A DNA stretch of 64,000 bases from Leishmania martiniquensis (taxonomy: Eukaryota > Euglenozoa > Kinetoplastea > Trypanosomatida > Trypanosomatidae): assembly GCF_017916325.1 (NCBI RefSeq), contig NC_090150.1, positions 391,436 through 455,435 on the forward strand, in the 5' to 3' direction. This document shows, piece by piece, positions 28,528 to 37,629 of this stretch (position 1 is its first letter; each line of letters opens with the position of its first letter). The translations under genes were made by a program, and so were the position numbers. Under the pieces are notes generated by a model. That model did no database searches, had not been told where the DNA came from, and saw only the letters and a program-made list of their open reading frames with translations.

Positions 28528-29144
28528 CTATGCGCGTTGGTGCACGTTCCTGCGAGGTGGCGTGTGTCCTCCTCGTCGATAGCGATACATCGAGAGCATA
28601 CATACACACGCACGTGTGGCATCGGAGGTGGAGGTGGAGGTGGAGGGAGAGAGAGAGGAAGTTGTCCATACGTTTCGGCGTGCATGCCTCTGTGCCTCCG
28701 CCTCCAGGCGAAGCACACCTCGCCCGCGCCCTGGGCGCGAGGCGATGAGGCAAGCCGACGGGCGGCTCAACGAGCAGGAGACGGTGAGCAGTCAGAGGCG
28801 AACACACAGAGAGGCGAGTGCGACCCTTCACCACTAACGACCTTGCTCTCCCTCTAGCAAGGAGGGGGGAGACGTGGACCCTTCTTCCTCCCCCGAGCCG
28901 CAGCACACATACCCACCATGCACGCTGCAGCGCCACAAAGCGCGCTGTGCCTCGTTGCGCAGGGCTACCACTGCCGAAGAGGGGGTAGGCCGGGGGTTCC
29001 TGCGCCCCTCGCATCCAGAGCACAATCCGCAGTTAAGCTTCACGCGCGCCAGTTCGAGCTCCCCCCCGTTCCCCACGTGTGGTGCACACAGGTGCACAGT
29101 GACCAGAGGAGAGAGGTGCTCGATAGGTCGCTGATACCTCGCCT
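28528..29144. other. Intergenic region with GGTGGA repeat
   Basis: About 0.6 kb. A GGAGGT/GGTGGA repeat at 28625-28650 followed by GAGAGAGAGA (28651-28660) becomes a strong polypyrimidine tract in the transcript, about 95-135 bases upstream of the 455-residue ATG; a CAG acceptor at about 28551-28553 is plausible. The other part is the 3' UTR of the coiled-coil gene upstream. No gene seen. Confidence 0.6.
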
Positions 29145-31478
29145 TTACGAATGATGCAGGACGGCCTTAAACTTTGCTTCCCAGGCCCTCATCCTCGCCA
29201 ATGATGTGCCGACGACTGCATCATCAGACACCGTCGTGGTATGCTCTCTTGATCGTGCGGACGGCGAGGGAGTGCATCGAGGTTGAAACGACGATGACTT
29301 CCAGGGTGTGAAGTGAGCCTCCTCAAAAGCTTCGCCGACGAGAGGCGCGCTCTCCTTCCCCTCTTCCTCGCGCCGCTCGCAGCAGTAGCGTCGCTGTGCC
29401 CGCGCGTTCGACTCGGCAGGACCGCTGTCCCCTGGGGCAGCGAGCACCGACGGCTGCACAACGTCGATGGGAGAGCTGGGAAAGACCGACGGAAGCCACG
29501 GCGCGCCAGAGCCCGCCGTTCGGAGGCCACTTGCCAGCCACGCGCCATGCGCTCGTGCAGTGTCCTGTGCGCCTGTTCCCGGTGCATGCCGTGAGCCCTT
29601 ATCGGCACTTGGAAGGGGCGAGTAGCTAAGGGATCGCCTAGGGCTGAGAGGCGCCAATGATGGGCCAGCGCACCCGCTGGGGTGGCCGCTTGCCGTGCGC
29701 GGATTCAGGTCAGCGTCAGTCTGCCTGACGCGCAGTTCAGATAAGGAGGCGCCCGCTGGCGGCACACCCGACGCGGGTGCCACTGCAGTCGTCTTCGCTT
29801 CTCCTTCAACCCTCGACACCACTGGCGACACGGGCCTTGGCAGCGGCCGCACAGATTGGCGAGTGCTGACGGGCGACTGACTCGTTAGCATAGTTTTGCT
29901 GGCGCCTCCCTGCGGTTGTCCTGCTCTCTCCGCTGCGGTTGCGTCGCTGCCAGGCTGAAGGAGCTCAAGCCGACTCTTCAGAAGAGCGCATTCCTGAGCA
30001 TAGGCATCGCGCTCGTCCCTCAATGCTGAGATGAGCGTCCGCCACTGCGCCTCTCGCTGCCTGTGCAGCGCTGCTTGAGTGCGCTCCGCCTTGGCGCGGT
30101 TCTCTTCCAGCGCTTGCTCCGCGGAGGCGCGCGCTTCGATACCGAGCTCTGAGGCCTTCTTCCGATGCGTCTGCGCACGATCGCGCATGCCGCGCTCGGC
30201 AGCGTCCAAAGCCGACCGCGCAGGGGTGCGGCGCTGCTGTCCCCGAAAAAGGGCGGCGCGAGCCTGACGGAGGGGTTCTTTTAGTTCGGCGTCGTGTTGA
30301 TCGTCTCGTGACTGCGGCGACGGCGACGGCGACAGCAAAAGGGCGGCAGGGGAGGTGTGCTCGAGCCCGTGCTCGACGAGGACAATGCCTTTCACACAAG
30401 CGCAAAGCACCGCGTCGAGGTGCTTGAGTGCGCGATGCAGCACAAGCAGCCGATGCTCCAGTGACGACAACCACGCACCGTTCGCTACCCGTCCACTTGA
30501 GGCGTCCTGGAGGTCCTTCATGACACGCGCTCGGTGCGCCACTTCGGGGTCAGCGTTGCTGACTGTGTGGTCATCGACAGCGAGTTTCCTGCGCAACGCC
30601 GCATGACACTCGCGCAGCTCACTGCTCCGCGACATACACCCAAGTGCAGCACGGCAGATATTTCGGAGGTGCGCCTGGAGAGCGACGTGCCACTGGCCAT
30701 AGCGCGTCGCATCGCCCTCAGCGGCATCAGCAGTACTTTGGCTATGGGTCAGCAGCTGGCGCTCGTCTTGCAGCTTGGCTAGGGACTTGAGCAGCGATGC
30801 GTTCTCGGCTTCCAGCTGAGCGACAAAGCTGCGCAGGCACCTCACGCCATTCCTGTCAGGGCGGCTCAGGGGGGCGTGCGCACTTTTGCCTTCATTGCCG
30901 CCGCCGCGGCATGTCTCTTCAGGTGATCGGGGCTGGGGATCCCTTTCCTGTGGCGGTTGCGAGTGGCGATGATGGCCGCCGCGGTCGGGGATGGATGAGT
31001 GCGGAGCGGAGGAGATGGAGCCCGTCGATGCGCTGCTGCTCCTCCGTTCTCCTTCCCAACGCGCCGTGTGCTTCTGCAGGTTCAGCTCCTTGTGAGGGCG
31101 GTGCAGCTCACCGAAGAGCTTCTGCGAGGGCGTCTCCGACGAGGCTTGCGCCGCGGCAAACTCCGCCTCCCACCGTGCCTGAAGCGCGCGCTCGCGCCGC
31201 AGCGCCCGACCCTCCGCTTGCAACGCTCGCTGCCGCCAATACTGCAGCTGCTCTTCCAGTTCAAGAACGTGGTAGTGCTCCAGTACCGCGGAGTCGCCGA
31301 TGGAAGCTTTGTGGTGGTGCCCCTCATCGTCGCCGCGGTGGCGAGCGCTGAGCGCAACCCCGTCTGGGCACAGCTCTGGTGGCACGCTCTGCAGCTCAGG
31401 TGCCTCAGCCCAGGAGGAGAGGGGGACTGTGGCTCCGTCGCTTTCATGCTCGCTAGACGGAAGCTGCCGCGTGTCCAT
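29145..31478 (-). CDS. Coiled-coil protein (777 aa) with possible longer N-terminus
   Basis: Unrecognised coiled-coil protein. I use the ATG at 31476-31478 (MDTRQLPSSEHESDG). An in-frame ATG at 31731-31733 would add 85 basic, UTR-like residues; the longest open frame starts at a GTG and is not used. Heptad-rich helices are visible at about residues 65-130 (VLELEEQLQYWRQRALQAEG), 225-260 (FVAQLEAENASLLKSLAKL), and 400-520 including an Ala/Arg/Glu-rich region (QALEENRAKAERTQAALHRQ). The remainder is Ser/Pro-rich and likely disordered. A C-terminal helical motif LARMRAWEAKFKAVLHH closes the protein. No catalytic residues or membrane spans. A cytoskeletal or basal-body role would fit the architecture but is only a guess. 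Confidence 0.7.
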   Translation of the reverse strand: MDTRQLPSSEHESDGATVPLSSWAEAPELQSVPPELCPDGVALSARHRGDDEGHHHKASIGDSAVLEHYHVLELEEQLQYWRQRALQAEGRALRRERALQARWEAEFAAAQASSETPSQKLFGELHRPHKELNLQKHTARWEGERRSSSASTGSISSAPHSSIPDRGGHHRHSQPPQERDPQPRSPEETCRGGGNEGKSAHAPLSRPDRNGVRCLRSFVAQLEAENASLLKSLAKLQDERQLLTHSQSTADAAEGDATRYGQWHVALQAHLRNICRAALGCMSRSSELRECHAALRRKLAVDDHTVSNADPEVAHRARVMKDLQDASSGRVANGAWLSSLEHRLLVLHRALKHLDAVLCACVKGIVLVEHGLEHTSPAALLLSPSPSPQSRDDQHDAELKEPLRQARAALFRGQQRRTPARSALDAAERGMRDRAQTHRKKASELGIEARASAEQALEENRAKAERTQAALHRQREAQWRTLISALRDERDAYAQECALLKSRLELLQPGSDATAAERAGQPQGGASKTMLTSQSPVSTRQSVRPLPRPVSPVVSRVEGEAKTTAVAPASGVPPAGASLSELRVRQTDADLNPRTASGHPSGCAGPSLAPLSPRRSLSYSPLPSADKGSRHAPGTGAQDTARAHGAWLASGLRTAGSGAPWLPSVFPSSPIDVVQPSVLAAPGDSGPAESNARAQRRYCCERREEEGKESAPLVGEAFEEAHFTPWKSSSFQPRCTPSPSARSREHTTTVSDDAVVGTSLARMRAWEAKFKAVLHHS

Positions 31479-32528
31479 GTCTACCGAGGAGGTCGGCGGG
31501 GGGCGACCACTGAAGTGCGAGGAGGCGGGAGCGGAGAGCTGGTGAGTACAGCCAACACGCCTCCTCCTATCGTGTATGTGATGGACAGCCTTCTCGTCTT
31601 TGCCTTCAAAGAAAGCCTGCGACGTCAGCAGAGGTGTGAGGTGAAGAGGACCACGGCTGTGTCGCCGTACCTCTGCGTGCACCTTTCTCTCGCCCTCCGC
31701 GGCCTGTTCACTCACAATGCGGTGCCCTCGCATGCGCGTCTGTGTATGTCTGCGCACGAGAACGGGAGTGGAAGGGGATGGGGGGGGCAGGACGCACCTG
31801 CCGGCATCTGGCGCGGGACTCTTCGTGAAGAGGGAGAGAAAAAGAGGAGGGAAAAGGGGGGGCAGAGTGCAGCGAGACCGTCTGTGAAGGCCCTGAAGCG
31901 ACGGGCTGCTACGCGTTGTGCGCGTCCTGCAGTGTCACCCCCCGGGCTGCCGACTCGTTTCCTCCTTCGCTTCTCCTCTCTTACCAGAGAGAGGCACGCG
32001 TGCAGGTGTGGGCGCGCCAACAATTCTGTGCGCAGAGTCTCCTTGGAGCACACACAGACACACACAGACAGAAAAAAAACGCTGCGAATGAGACCTGCGC
32101 GCAAGAGGAGGAGGGGGACGTGGAGGGTAGAGGCGGCAGCTTCTCCAGCGTGGAGAGCCGACCACACCGTTTTGGCAAGGGACGCTGCTGCATGTGTGCA
32201 TGTGTAACTGCGTGTGGTCTGTTACGGTTGTGCTGCATGTGTGGTTCTTCTACCTCCGTGCACAGGCGTGCAGGCGATGCCCCGTACGCCGTCTCCCCTC
32301 CCTCGCCCACTGCATCGCGACCCCTTGCAATGTGCAGACACCCGCAGATGCGCTGCCGGCCCAAGGCAACCGTCACCGCGCAGCAGACGCGGCGCGGCAG
32401 CAGGCAGAGGTGAGAGAGGAGACGCGCCAACATCGCCTCCTCATCTCTGCTGCCCATCACTCCTTCCTCTTGACCGCCACTCTTGCACGTCCCGCGCCGG
32501 GTTGGGTTGGGCTGGGAGGGAGAGTGTC
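31479..32528. other. Intergenic region with several candidate splice tracts
   Basis: About 1.05 kb. In transcript orientation there is a strong tract at 31827-31862 (runs of C and T), a second at 31757-31789 ending in CAG near 31750-31752, and a third, weaker, ending in CAG at 31510-31512. Together they leave the 5' end of the 777-residue gene uncertain. A short CA run lies at 32050-32066. No other gene was seen; plus-strand frames here are antisense translations. Confidence 0.55.
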
Positions 32529-35342
32529 TCACTGGGGGAACTCGGCTGTCCATGCGCCGTAGCCGCTGTCGGTGCTCGTGCCATCACCGATGACGGTGGC
32601 CGCGCGTTGCTGTGCCTCCTCGCTTCGGCGTTCGTGCCCACTTCCGCTGGGAGGGTACAGCCGCACCTCCTCATGGCGGGGCAGCAGGTGCACGAAAAGC
32701 AGCTCTGCTGCCATCTCCGCGCCGTACTCGTGGGCCCACAGCGTCATCAGACCGAGCTGATGTAGGGTCACCCGCCTGGAAGCGGCGCTATTAGGAGGGG
32801 CGTCGTCACCATTTGTGAGGTCCAAATACCGATCAACGACGAGGCGTAGGCGCGCGTCGAGCACCCCGCGATCAAGCGAGAAGACCGTGATGTACGGCTC
32901 CTCGTTCTCCAGCCAGTTGGCGCCCGCCCTGCTAAGCTGTTCCTCATCTTGCCGACGCCACAGGTGCTCGAGTACTTCTTCGGGTGTACGGTGCCACGTT
33001 GGCAGAACCTCAACAAAGCGCAGCGGATAGCCGCAGAAACTTGAGCTTGTCACTGGGGCATCCGTGGAACGCCGCCCTGGTCGAGCATGCGGAAGGATAC
33101 GCACGCACATGACCTCCATCACCGCATGCGCTGCGCGCTCGCACTTATCGGTGACATCAGCGTCGGCGATGAACGCCCGGCGCAGCGCTGCCACGACACG
33201 CCCCTCAGATGTACTGCCGCTGCCCTGAAGACCTCCATATGTGCGTGGGTCGTACTGGGCAAGGGCGTGGCGCACCTCGGCCTCCATACCGCCTCGCACC
33301 TCGCCCTCGTCTCCTTTGCCCCTTCCCCAGACATCGGCGCACACCGCGTTGGCGCGGCGGCGGTGACGTCGTCCCTCGGCCATGCGGCGCACCATCGGGT
33401 TCGCGGCAGTGAGGAGCAGAAAGTATAGGAAGGAGCGGTAGTGTGTGGCGTGTGTGACAGAGAGGTTCCACCTCACCACGGCGGAGAGGCGGGCAACGGA
33501 GATGGGGATAGCCACCAGCTTGCGAAAGAGATGCGCGATAAGGCGGCGATTGACCTCGTGCATGGCGCTGTCGGACAGGCTTCGAGTTGGCAGATCACCC
33601 ATCATCGTGGCGAACAGGCCGCCTTCGCCGGCGTCCGTCGCGAAGGACACGGCGGCATCCGTTCCCTTTGTCCCTTCATTCCACCCAAGGGCTGGTGGCG
33701 CTGCGGCTGCCGCCGCAGCGCCTCGCGTCGTCGACGCCGCTGTGCCACACTCGCTCATGCGGACATCCGCCTTACTCCTTTGAGGACTGCCGTTGTACGC
33801 TACGACGCCGGCCACAGAGGAAGCCTGCAGCATCACATCGACAAGCGGGTGACCAGACGTGTGTGGCAGCCCTGCCAAGGCGGCGATGGCCTTGCGCAGC
33901 TGTGGGTCTGCTGATGACCCTGCCGCGCACGTGGCGAGACCGGTGGCCGGCCCCTCAGACGACTTGCGCCCGCCCGCCAAGGCGCTGTGGAGGAGGTACT
34001 GCGCGTGGGCGGTGGTCCACGTCGGCGACCCCGCCGCGCCGTCAAGCCACACGAAATTACTGTGACTCGTGACTGCCTGCTTTCGAGCAGCGGCTGGTGG
34101 CGCGTGTGTCTGCTGCTCACGTGTGCCGCCCGCGGAGCCGCTCAGGTACTTAGCGCCGCCGGTGGTGTGTGCTTCGTGGAACGCGGCGTGGGCCGCAGCC
34201 TTCGCCTGCGCTCCCCACTGCAGGGCATAGCAGAGCTTCGCAACTTCACGATCGCGCACTGGGTCCACCGTCGCCATCAACAGGGACGGCAACGCCGGGT
34301 AGGAGACGGCGCCGGAGTACGGCGAGACGCGGAACTCCGCGTCGGAAAAGATGATCGAAAGGAACATCCACTGCTCCACTTCGTGGCTCTCGGGCAGGCG
34401 AGACGTCACAGACGTTTCCGTCTCACCACTCCCACCGCCGCCGCACAGGGCCGCCACGAGCGGCACGACACTCTCGCGGTAGGCTTGGGACAGCTGCAGC
34501 CCTCGATGCCATAGAAGACGCTCTTCTGCCGCCGCAATGGCACCCTCGCTGCTACCTTCTTCGCCTGCCTTGTCCTCCGCCCTGCTCGCCGAGTGTTGCG
34601 TTGCGTCGCGTGCCCCGCCTCCCCCGCCTGACGCCTTTCTGGACGCCGCATGACTTCCCACGCAGGGTCCGCGCTGCTGCAATCCGTGGTCATACAGGTA
34701 TACGGCATGGGCGGCCCAGGCACACATGCTCGCCGTCTGCTCATCTACCACGCTGCGGTAGCGGGCGAAGAGGAGACTCGGCCGTAGCGGCTCGGGGGAA
34801 AGCAGTATGAGCTGTGCGAGAAGAGAGCGGATGCGAGGCTGCAAAGTTGCCACGGAGACGCCGCGGCCATCCACGTGCGGTACGACAGGGGGCGGCAGCG
34901 ACGGCGAAGACGAGGGTAGCGCGGATGAGGGCAGAGGAAGCGGAGAAAAGGGAGGTGACGCGCTTGCGCGACTGTCTGGCGAGCTGGCGCGCATCGCCTG
35001 CCCACCGCGTGTGAGCTGCACTGCTGGAGTGACGAGCTTCGTCTCGTCGCCCACCTTGTGCAGGCCCCCCACGCGTGCGCTTGCGCGAGCCTCGTCCACT
35101 GTGATGCCTCTCATTGGCGCAGCGAGTGCGCGTCTTTGCGCAGCCTCCGACACCGAACGTGTGTGACTTCCTGGACTGACGCGGCGACGGCGAGGGGTGA
35201 CACGGGCTGATGGACACCTCTTCTTCGCCTTGGGCTTTTTCGTCGTAGCCTTGTGGAGCGACGGCTTACGCCCGACAGTAGCCGCAATGTGGACACCGGC
35301 GGACTTCCGAGCTGCACGGGAGAGTGCCGATAGACGCATCAT
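32529..35342 (-). CDS. Hypothetical protein with basic, probably mitochondrial N-terminus (937 aa)
   Basis: Not recognised. The long frame begins at a TTG and runs through a CA microsatellite translated as Cys-Val repeats, so I use the double ATG at 35337-35342 (MMRLSALSRAARKSAGV). The first 60 residues have many Arg and Lys and almost no acids, as in a mitochondrial presequence; KKPKAKKR near residue 35 could alternatively be nuclear-targeting. The body is helical: blocks include LRSLLAQLILLSPEPLRPSLL, EVEQWMFLSIIFSDAEFRV, VNRRLIAHLFRKLVAIPIS and, near residue 840, NWLENEEPYITVFSLDRGV. These ordered blocks are separated by Ser/Gly/Ala linkers. The ATG is preceded by a six-codon upstream frame. 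A mitochondrial RNA or ribosome function is possible given size and composition, but no motif proves it. Confidence 0.7.
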   Translation of the reverse strand: MMRLSALSRAARKSAGVHIAATVGRKPSLHKATTKKPKAKKRCPSARVTPRRRRVSPGSHTRSVSEAAQRRALAAPMRGITVDEARASARVGGLHKVGDETKLVTPAVQLTRGGQAMRASSPDSRASASPPFSPLPLPSSALPSSSPSLPPPVVPHVDGRGVSVATLQPRIRSLLAQLILLSPEPLRPSLLFARYRSVVDEQTASMCAWAAHAVYLYDHGLQQRGPCVGSHAASRKASGGGGGARDATQHSASRAEDKAGEEGSSEGAIAAAEERLLWHRGLQLSQAYRESVVPLVAALCGGGGSGETETSVTSRLPESHEVEQWMFLSIIFSDAEFRVSPYSGAVSYPALPSLLMATVDPVRDREVAKLCYALQWGAQAKAAAHAAFHEAHTTGGAKYLSGSAGGTREQQTHAPPAAARKQAVTSHSNFVWLDGAAGSPTWTTAHAQYLLHSALAGGRKSSEGPATGLATCAAGSSADPQLRKAIAALAGLPHTSGHPLVDVMLQASSVAGVVAYNGSPQRSKADVRMSECGTAASTTRGAAAAAAAPPALGWNEGTKGTDAAVSFATDAGEGGLFATMMGDLPTRSLSDSAMHEVNRRLIAHLFRKLVAIPISVARLSAVVRWNLSVTHATHYRSFLYFLLLTAANPMVRRMAEGRRHRRRANAVCADVWGRGKGDEGEVRGGMEAEVRHALAQYDPRTYGGLQGSGSTSEGRVVAALRRAFIADADVTDKCERAAHAVMEVMCVRILPHARPGRRSTDAPVTSSSFCGYPLRFVEVLPTWHRTPEEVLEHLWRRQDEEQLSRAGANWLENEEPYITVFSLDRGVLDARLRLVVDRYLDLTNGDDAPPNSAASRRVTLHQLGLMTLWAHEYGAEMAAELLFVHLLPRHEEVRLYPPSGSGHERRSEEAQQRAATVIGDGTSTDSGYGAWTAEFPQ

Positions 35343-35347
35343 GAGGA

Positions 35348-35368
35348 TTATAGCAATACTGTGCGCAT
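35348..35368 (-). other. Upstream ORF of six codons before the 937-residue gene
   Basis: In the predicted 5' UTR, an ATG (35366-35368) opens a frame MRTVLL that ends at TAA (35348-35350), five bases before the main ATG pair. Its relevance depends on the splice acceptor lying upstream of it, as the tract at 35436-35476 suggests. Confidence 0.45.
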
Positions 35369-35435
35369 GCCTTCCTCCTTTCCCTTTCCTCCAGTGCGTC
35401 GTGTGCGCTACGCCGATACGACAACGCGTGAGTGC

Positions 35436-35476
35436 CTGTCGGGAGGTCGGCAGCAAGGAAGGGGAGGGGCAGGGAC
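35436..35476 (-). promoter_or_regulatory. Predicted trans-splice acceptor for the 937-residue gene
   Basis: The transcript strand reads a C/T-rich stretch (CCTGCCCCTCCCCTTCCTTG) then CCGACCTCCCGA and CAG, with the AG at plus-strand 35436-35437. The resulting 5' UTR is about 93 bases and would include the six-codon upstream frame. Confidence 0.55.
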
Positions 35477-36074
35477 CATATACACAACACGACGCCGACG
35501 TGTGGAGCCACGAATGTGGCGTGGCGAAGGGGAGCGCCGGCCAGAGAAGAACAGAGTTCACACAGACACACACACACATACACATATTTCGACGAATCAG
35601 GAGTAAAGGGAGACGAGTCATTTTTTGATCATCTACGCGCGGGGAGGGGCCTCCCCGCTGGTGGCCGAGCAAGTGGTGGAGCGATGCACGCAGACTCTTC
35701 CACGCTTTCTCTCGCCCTCCTTAGCTGAGCGCCATTTGGGCCGCCATCCTCATCATACGCGCGCTTTTTTGTTTTCCTGTTGATGTCTGCCTTCCCGTTT
35801 GCGGTGAGGGCTCGCGCGATTTGCGGCGACGTCGCCGGAGAAGCGAGCATACAGCGGCCCGCGTTCGGGGGCGGGGCGGTGGATGAGAGCCGGACCGACG
35901 GCGCCTGCACAGACCTCGACGCAGCAGAGCTCCATGCAGACAGCATCACGTCTACAGATGGCAGGAACGCTCAATGGCGCGCCTCTGCGCTGCGGTGCTT
36001 TCTCCCTCCCCTACATAGGCATACATCATACGCCCACACGCGAAAAGTGCCAACAAGCGGCAGACGTGAATGCA

Positions 36075-37079
36075 TTATCGGTGCTTACGCACTATGGACA
36101 GCCGATTCATCTCCTTCGCCACCTGAGCCCGGATCCTCATCCACGTCGCCTCGGCGTCCGAGTCGAGGCTCTCGCCATCCACAACGCTAGCGGCCTTCTC
36201 CCCTGGCGACGGTGCGGAGGGGTTACCACTCGGCGCCATCGAGTCTTTCCCCATCTCCTCCGCATCGGTGTCGACCTTGCTTCTACCACGCAACTCGCGG
36301 CCTGGTGGCTGCAAACAGCGTTGAAATGCCCCGAATCGGCTCACGCGCTTCTTCGCCGGCGCCATCACTGACGAGGGCGTCGCCGCTGCTGCATCGCTGA
36401 CCGCAGAAGAGGCTCCCGATAGGGAGGCACGGCCGGCTTTTATGGGCGCTTTTGGCCAAGCGTTCAGCGCCTCCACGAGGAGATAGGCAGCAGATTGCTG
36501 CTGCTGTTGGCTATGGCCACGGGCATGGCTGCTGCTGTTGCCGCCTGCCTTTGCTACCTCCTCTTTGTCCACGCCGTCGTCGTCGACCTCATAATTTCCA
36601 TCCAGCCCTCTCTCGTCCGACTCCAAGCTGCCGTCGTCGCCGTCGCTGCTTGCTTCGATGGTGCTGCTGCCGCTCCCAGTCCCGGATGGGGTCGACTGTG
36701 ACTTGTCTGTTTTATCCAAGTCGTGATCACCGCACAGACTTGCTGACTCAGCCAACGCCAACGTCTGCAGCCGCCCTCGCATCTGCAAGAGCTGCTCGGC
36801 TGGGCTTCCGTGAAAGAGGTCTGCGCCAGATGGCGTGGCCGCGACACCGGCACAACCGCCTGCGCCGACGCTGCCGTGTGCGGTGGAGGAGGACGACGAC
36901 GAGCGCAGAAGTACTTCACGAATGACTTCTGCTGTGCGTAGCGCTGCACCCGTGTTGCGCCGCTGGAGATGCAGCAGCAGCTGCGTGTGAAGGCGAACAT
37001 ACGCTTCCTCAAGTGACTCCTCCTGCGCGATGGCCGCCTTTTCCGACGACAGCGGAGAGGACGAGGCGGGGGAAGCCAT
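36075..37079 (-). CDS. Hypothetical acidic, Ser-rich protein (334 aa)
   Basis: Not recognised. The start at 37077-37079 (MASPASSSPLSSEKAAI) is chosen because the longer upstream frame is UTR-like and a splice tract with CAG lies about 21 bases upstream. Residues 15-50 form a predicted helix (LEEAYVRLHTQLLLHLQRR then AALRTAEVIREVLL), and residues 85-100 another (SPAEQLLQMRGRLQTLAL). Residues 115-180 are strongly acidic and disordered (EASSDGDDGSLESDERGLDG), with a Gln run after them. Then comes AAYLLVEALNAWPKAP, a basic patch (PAKKRVSRFGAFQRCL), and a final helix WMRIRAQVAKEMNRL. The alternation of short helices and linkers suggests a scaffold or complex subunit. No enzymatic motif or membrane span. 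Confidence 0.65.
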   Translation of the reverse strand: MASPASSSPLSSEKAAIAQEESLEEAYVRLHTQLLLHLQRRNTGAALRTAEVIREVLLRSSSSSSTAHGSVGAGGCAGVAATPSGADLFHGSPAEQLLQMRGRLQTLALAESASLCGDHDLDKTDKSQSTPSGTGSGSSTIEASSDGDDGSLESDERGLDGNYEVDDDGVDKEEVAKAGGNSSSHARGHSQQQQQSAAYLLVEALNAWPKAPIKAGRASLSGASSAVSDAAAATPSSVMAPAKKRVSRFGAFQRCLQPPGRELRGRSKVDTDAEEMGKDSMAPSGNPSAPSPGEKAASVVDGESLDSDAEATWMRIRAQVAKEMNRLSIVRKHR

Positions 37080-37629
37080 ACGGGGGACGCCTCTGCCGAG
37101 CTGTGCCACATATACGAGTGCGCACGTGCATGTGCCGGGGGGGGAGATGGGCGGGGCACACACCGAAGAAGGGAGGGTGAGCGATGGTGAGGGGAAACTG
37201 TGGAGGAGCAGAGAGAGAAAAAGGCAAGCGCGAGGCCCGCCGAGTCGGCGGTGGGCATCCGGTGCGGTCCACGGTGAGAGGCGACGCGATGCGCCCACAG
37301 GGGAGAGAGAGAGACGGCGGGCTGTGAAAGCGCGGCAGGCACCAACAGCAGTCGCGTGAGAGCACCAGTCTATGCCTGCGCGCTGATGTGTGTTGGTGGG
37401 TCTGGCACACGGCACGTGCGCCTTTCTCACGAGAGCTGCATTCATGTGAGGAGAGCGATGGCGCAGGAAATTATGATGGCACTCTGCGCCTTTACAGGCG
37501 TGCGGGTCCACACTTCGCGCGAACGATGTGCACGGACACTGCGCGGTCTGCCACGCGTCTCTTTCACCGTGCGCTTTAGGGCGTTGCCGGCGAGGCGGTG
37601 TACGCGAGGTTTTCAACCGGTGGCGGCCG
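37080..37629. other. Intergenic region, MFS to 334-residue gene
   Basis: About 0.55 kb. GGGGGG at 37136-37143 and purine tracts at 37191-37225 read as pyrimidine-rich in the transcript. No gene is supportable in this stretch. Confidence 0.5.
37101..37190 (-). promoter_or_regulatory. Predicted trans-splice acceptor for the 334-residue gene
   Basis: Pyrimidine-rich sequence in the transcript (CCCATCTCCCCCCCC and upstream runs) is followed by GTGGCA CAG with AG at about 37101-37102. The predicted 5' UTR is about 21 bases, consistent with the internal ATG chosen for that gene. Confidence 0.5.

Larger units (their letters stand above)
35343..36074. other. Intergenic region with CA repeat and upstream ORF
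   Basis: About 0.7 kb: the 3' UTR of the 334-residue gene and 5' UTR of the 937-residue gene. It contains a CA run at 35564-35578, a T-rich patch at 35620-35626 and 35764-35775, and the six-codon upstream frame at 35348-35368. No other gene was seen. Confidence 0.55.

Noticed and set aside
30999..32207. 402-codon plus-strand open frame overlapping the 777-residue gene and its 5' flank
   Set aside because: Arg/Leu/Pro/Ser-rich shadow translation, no domain, wrong orientation for the cluster.
35343..35672. 110-codon N-terminal extension of the 937-residue protein
   Set aside because: Opens at TTG and passes through a CA microsatellite read as Cys-Val repeats and a predicted splice site, so it is UTR.
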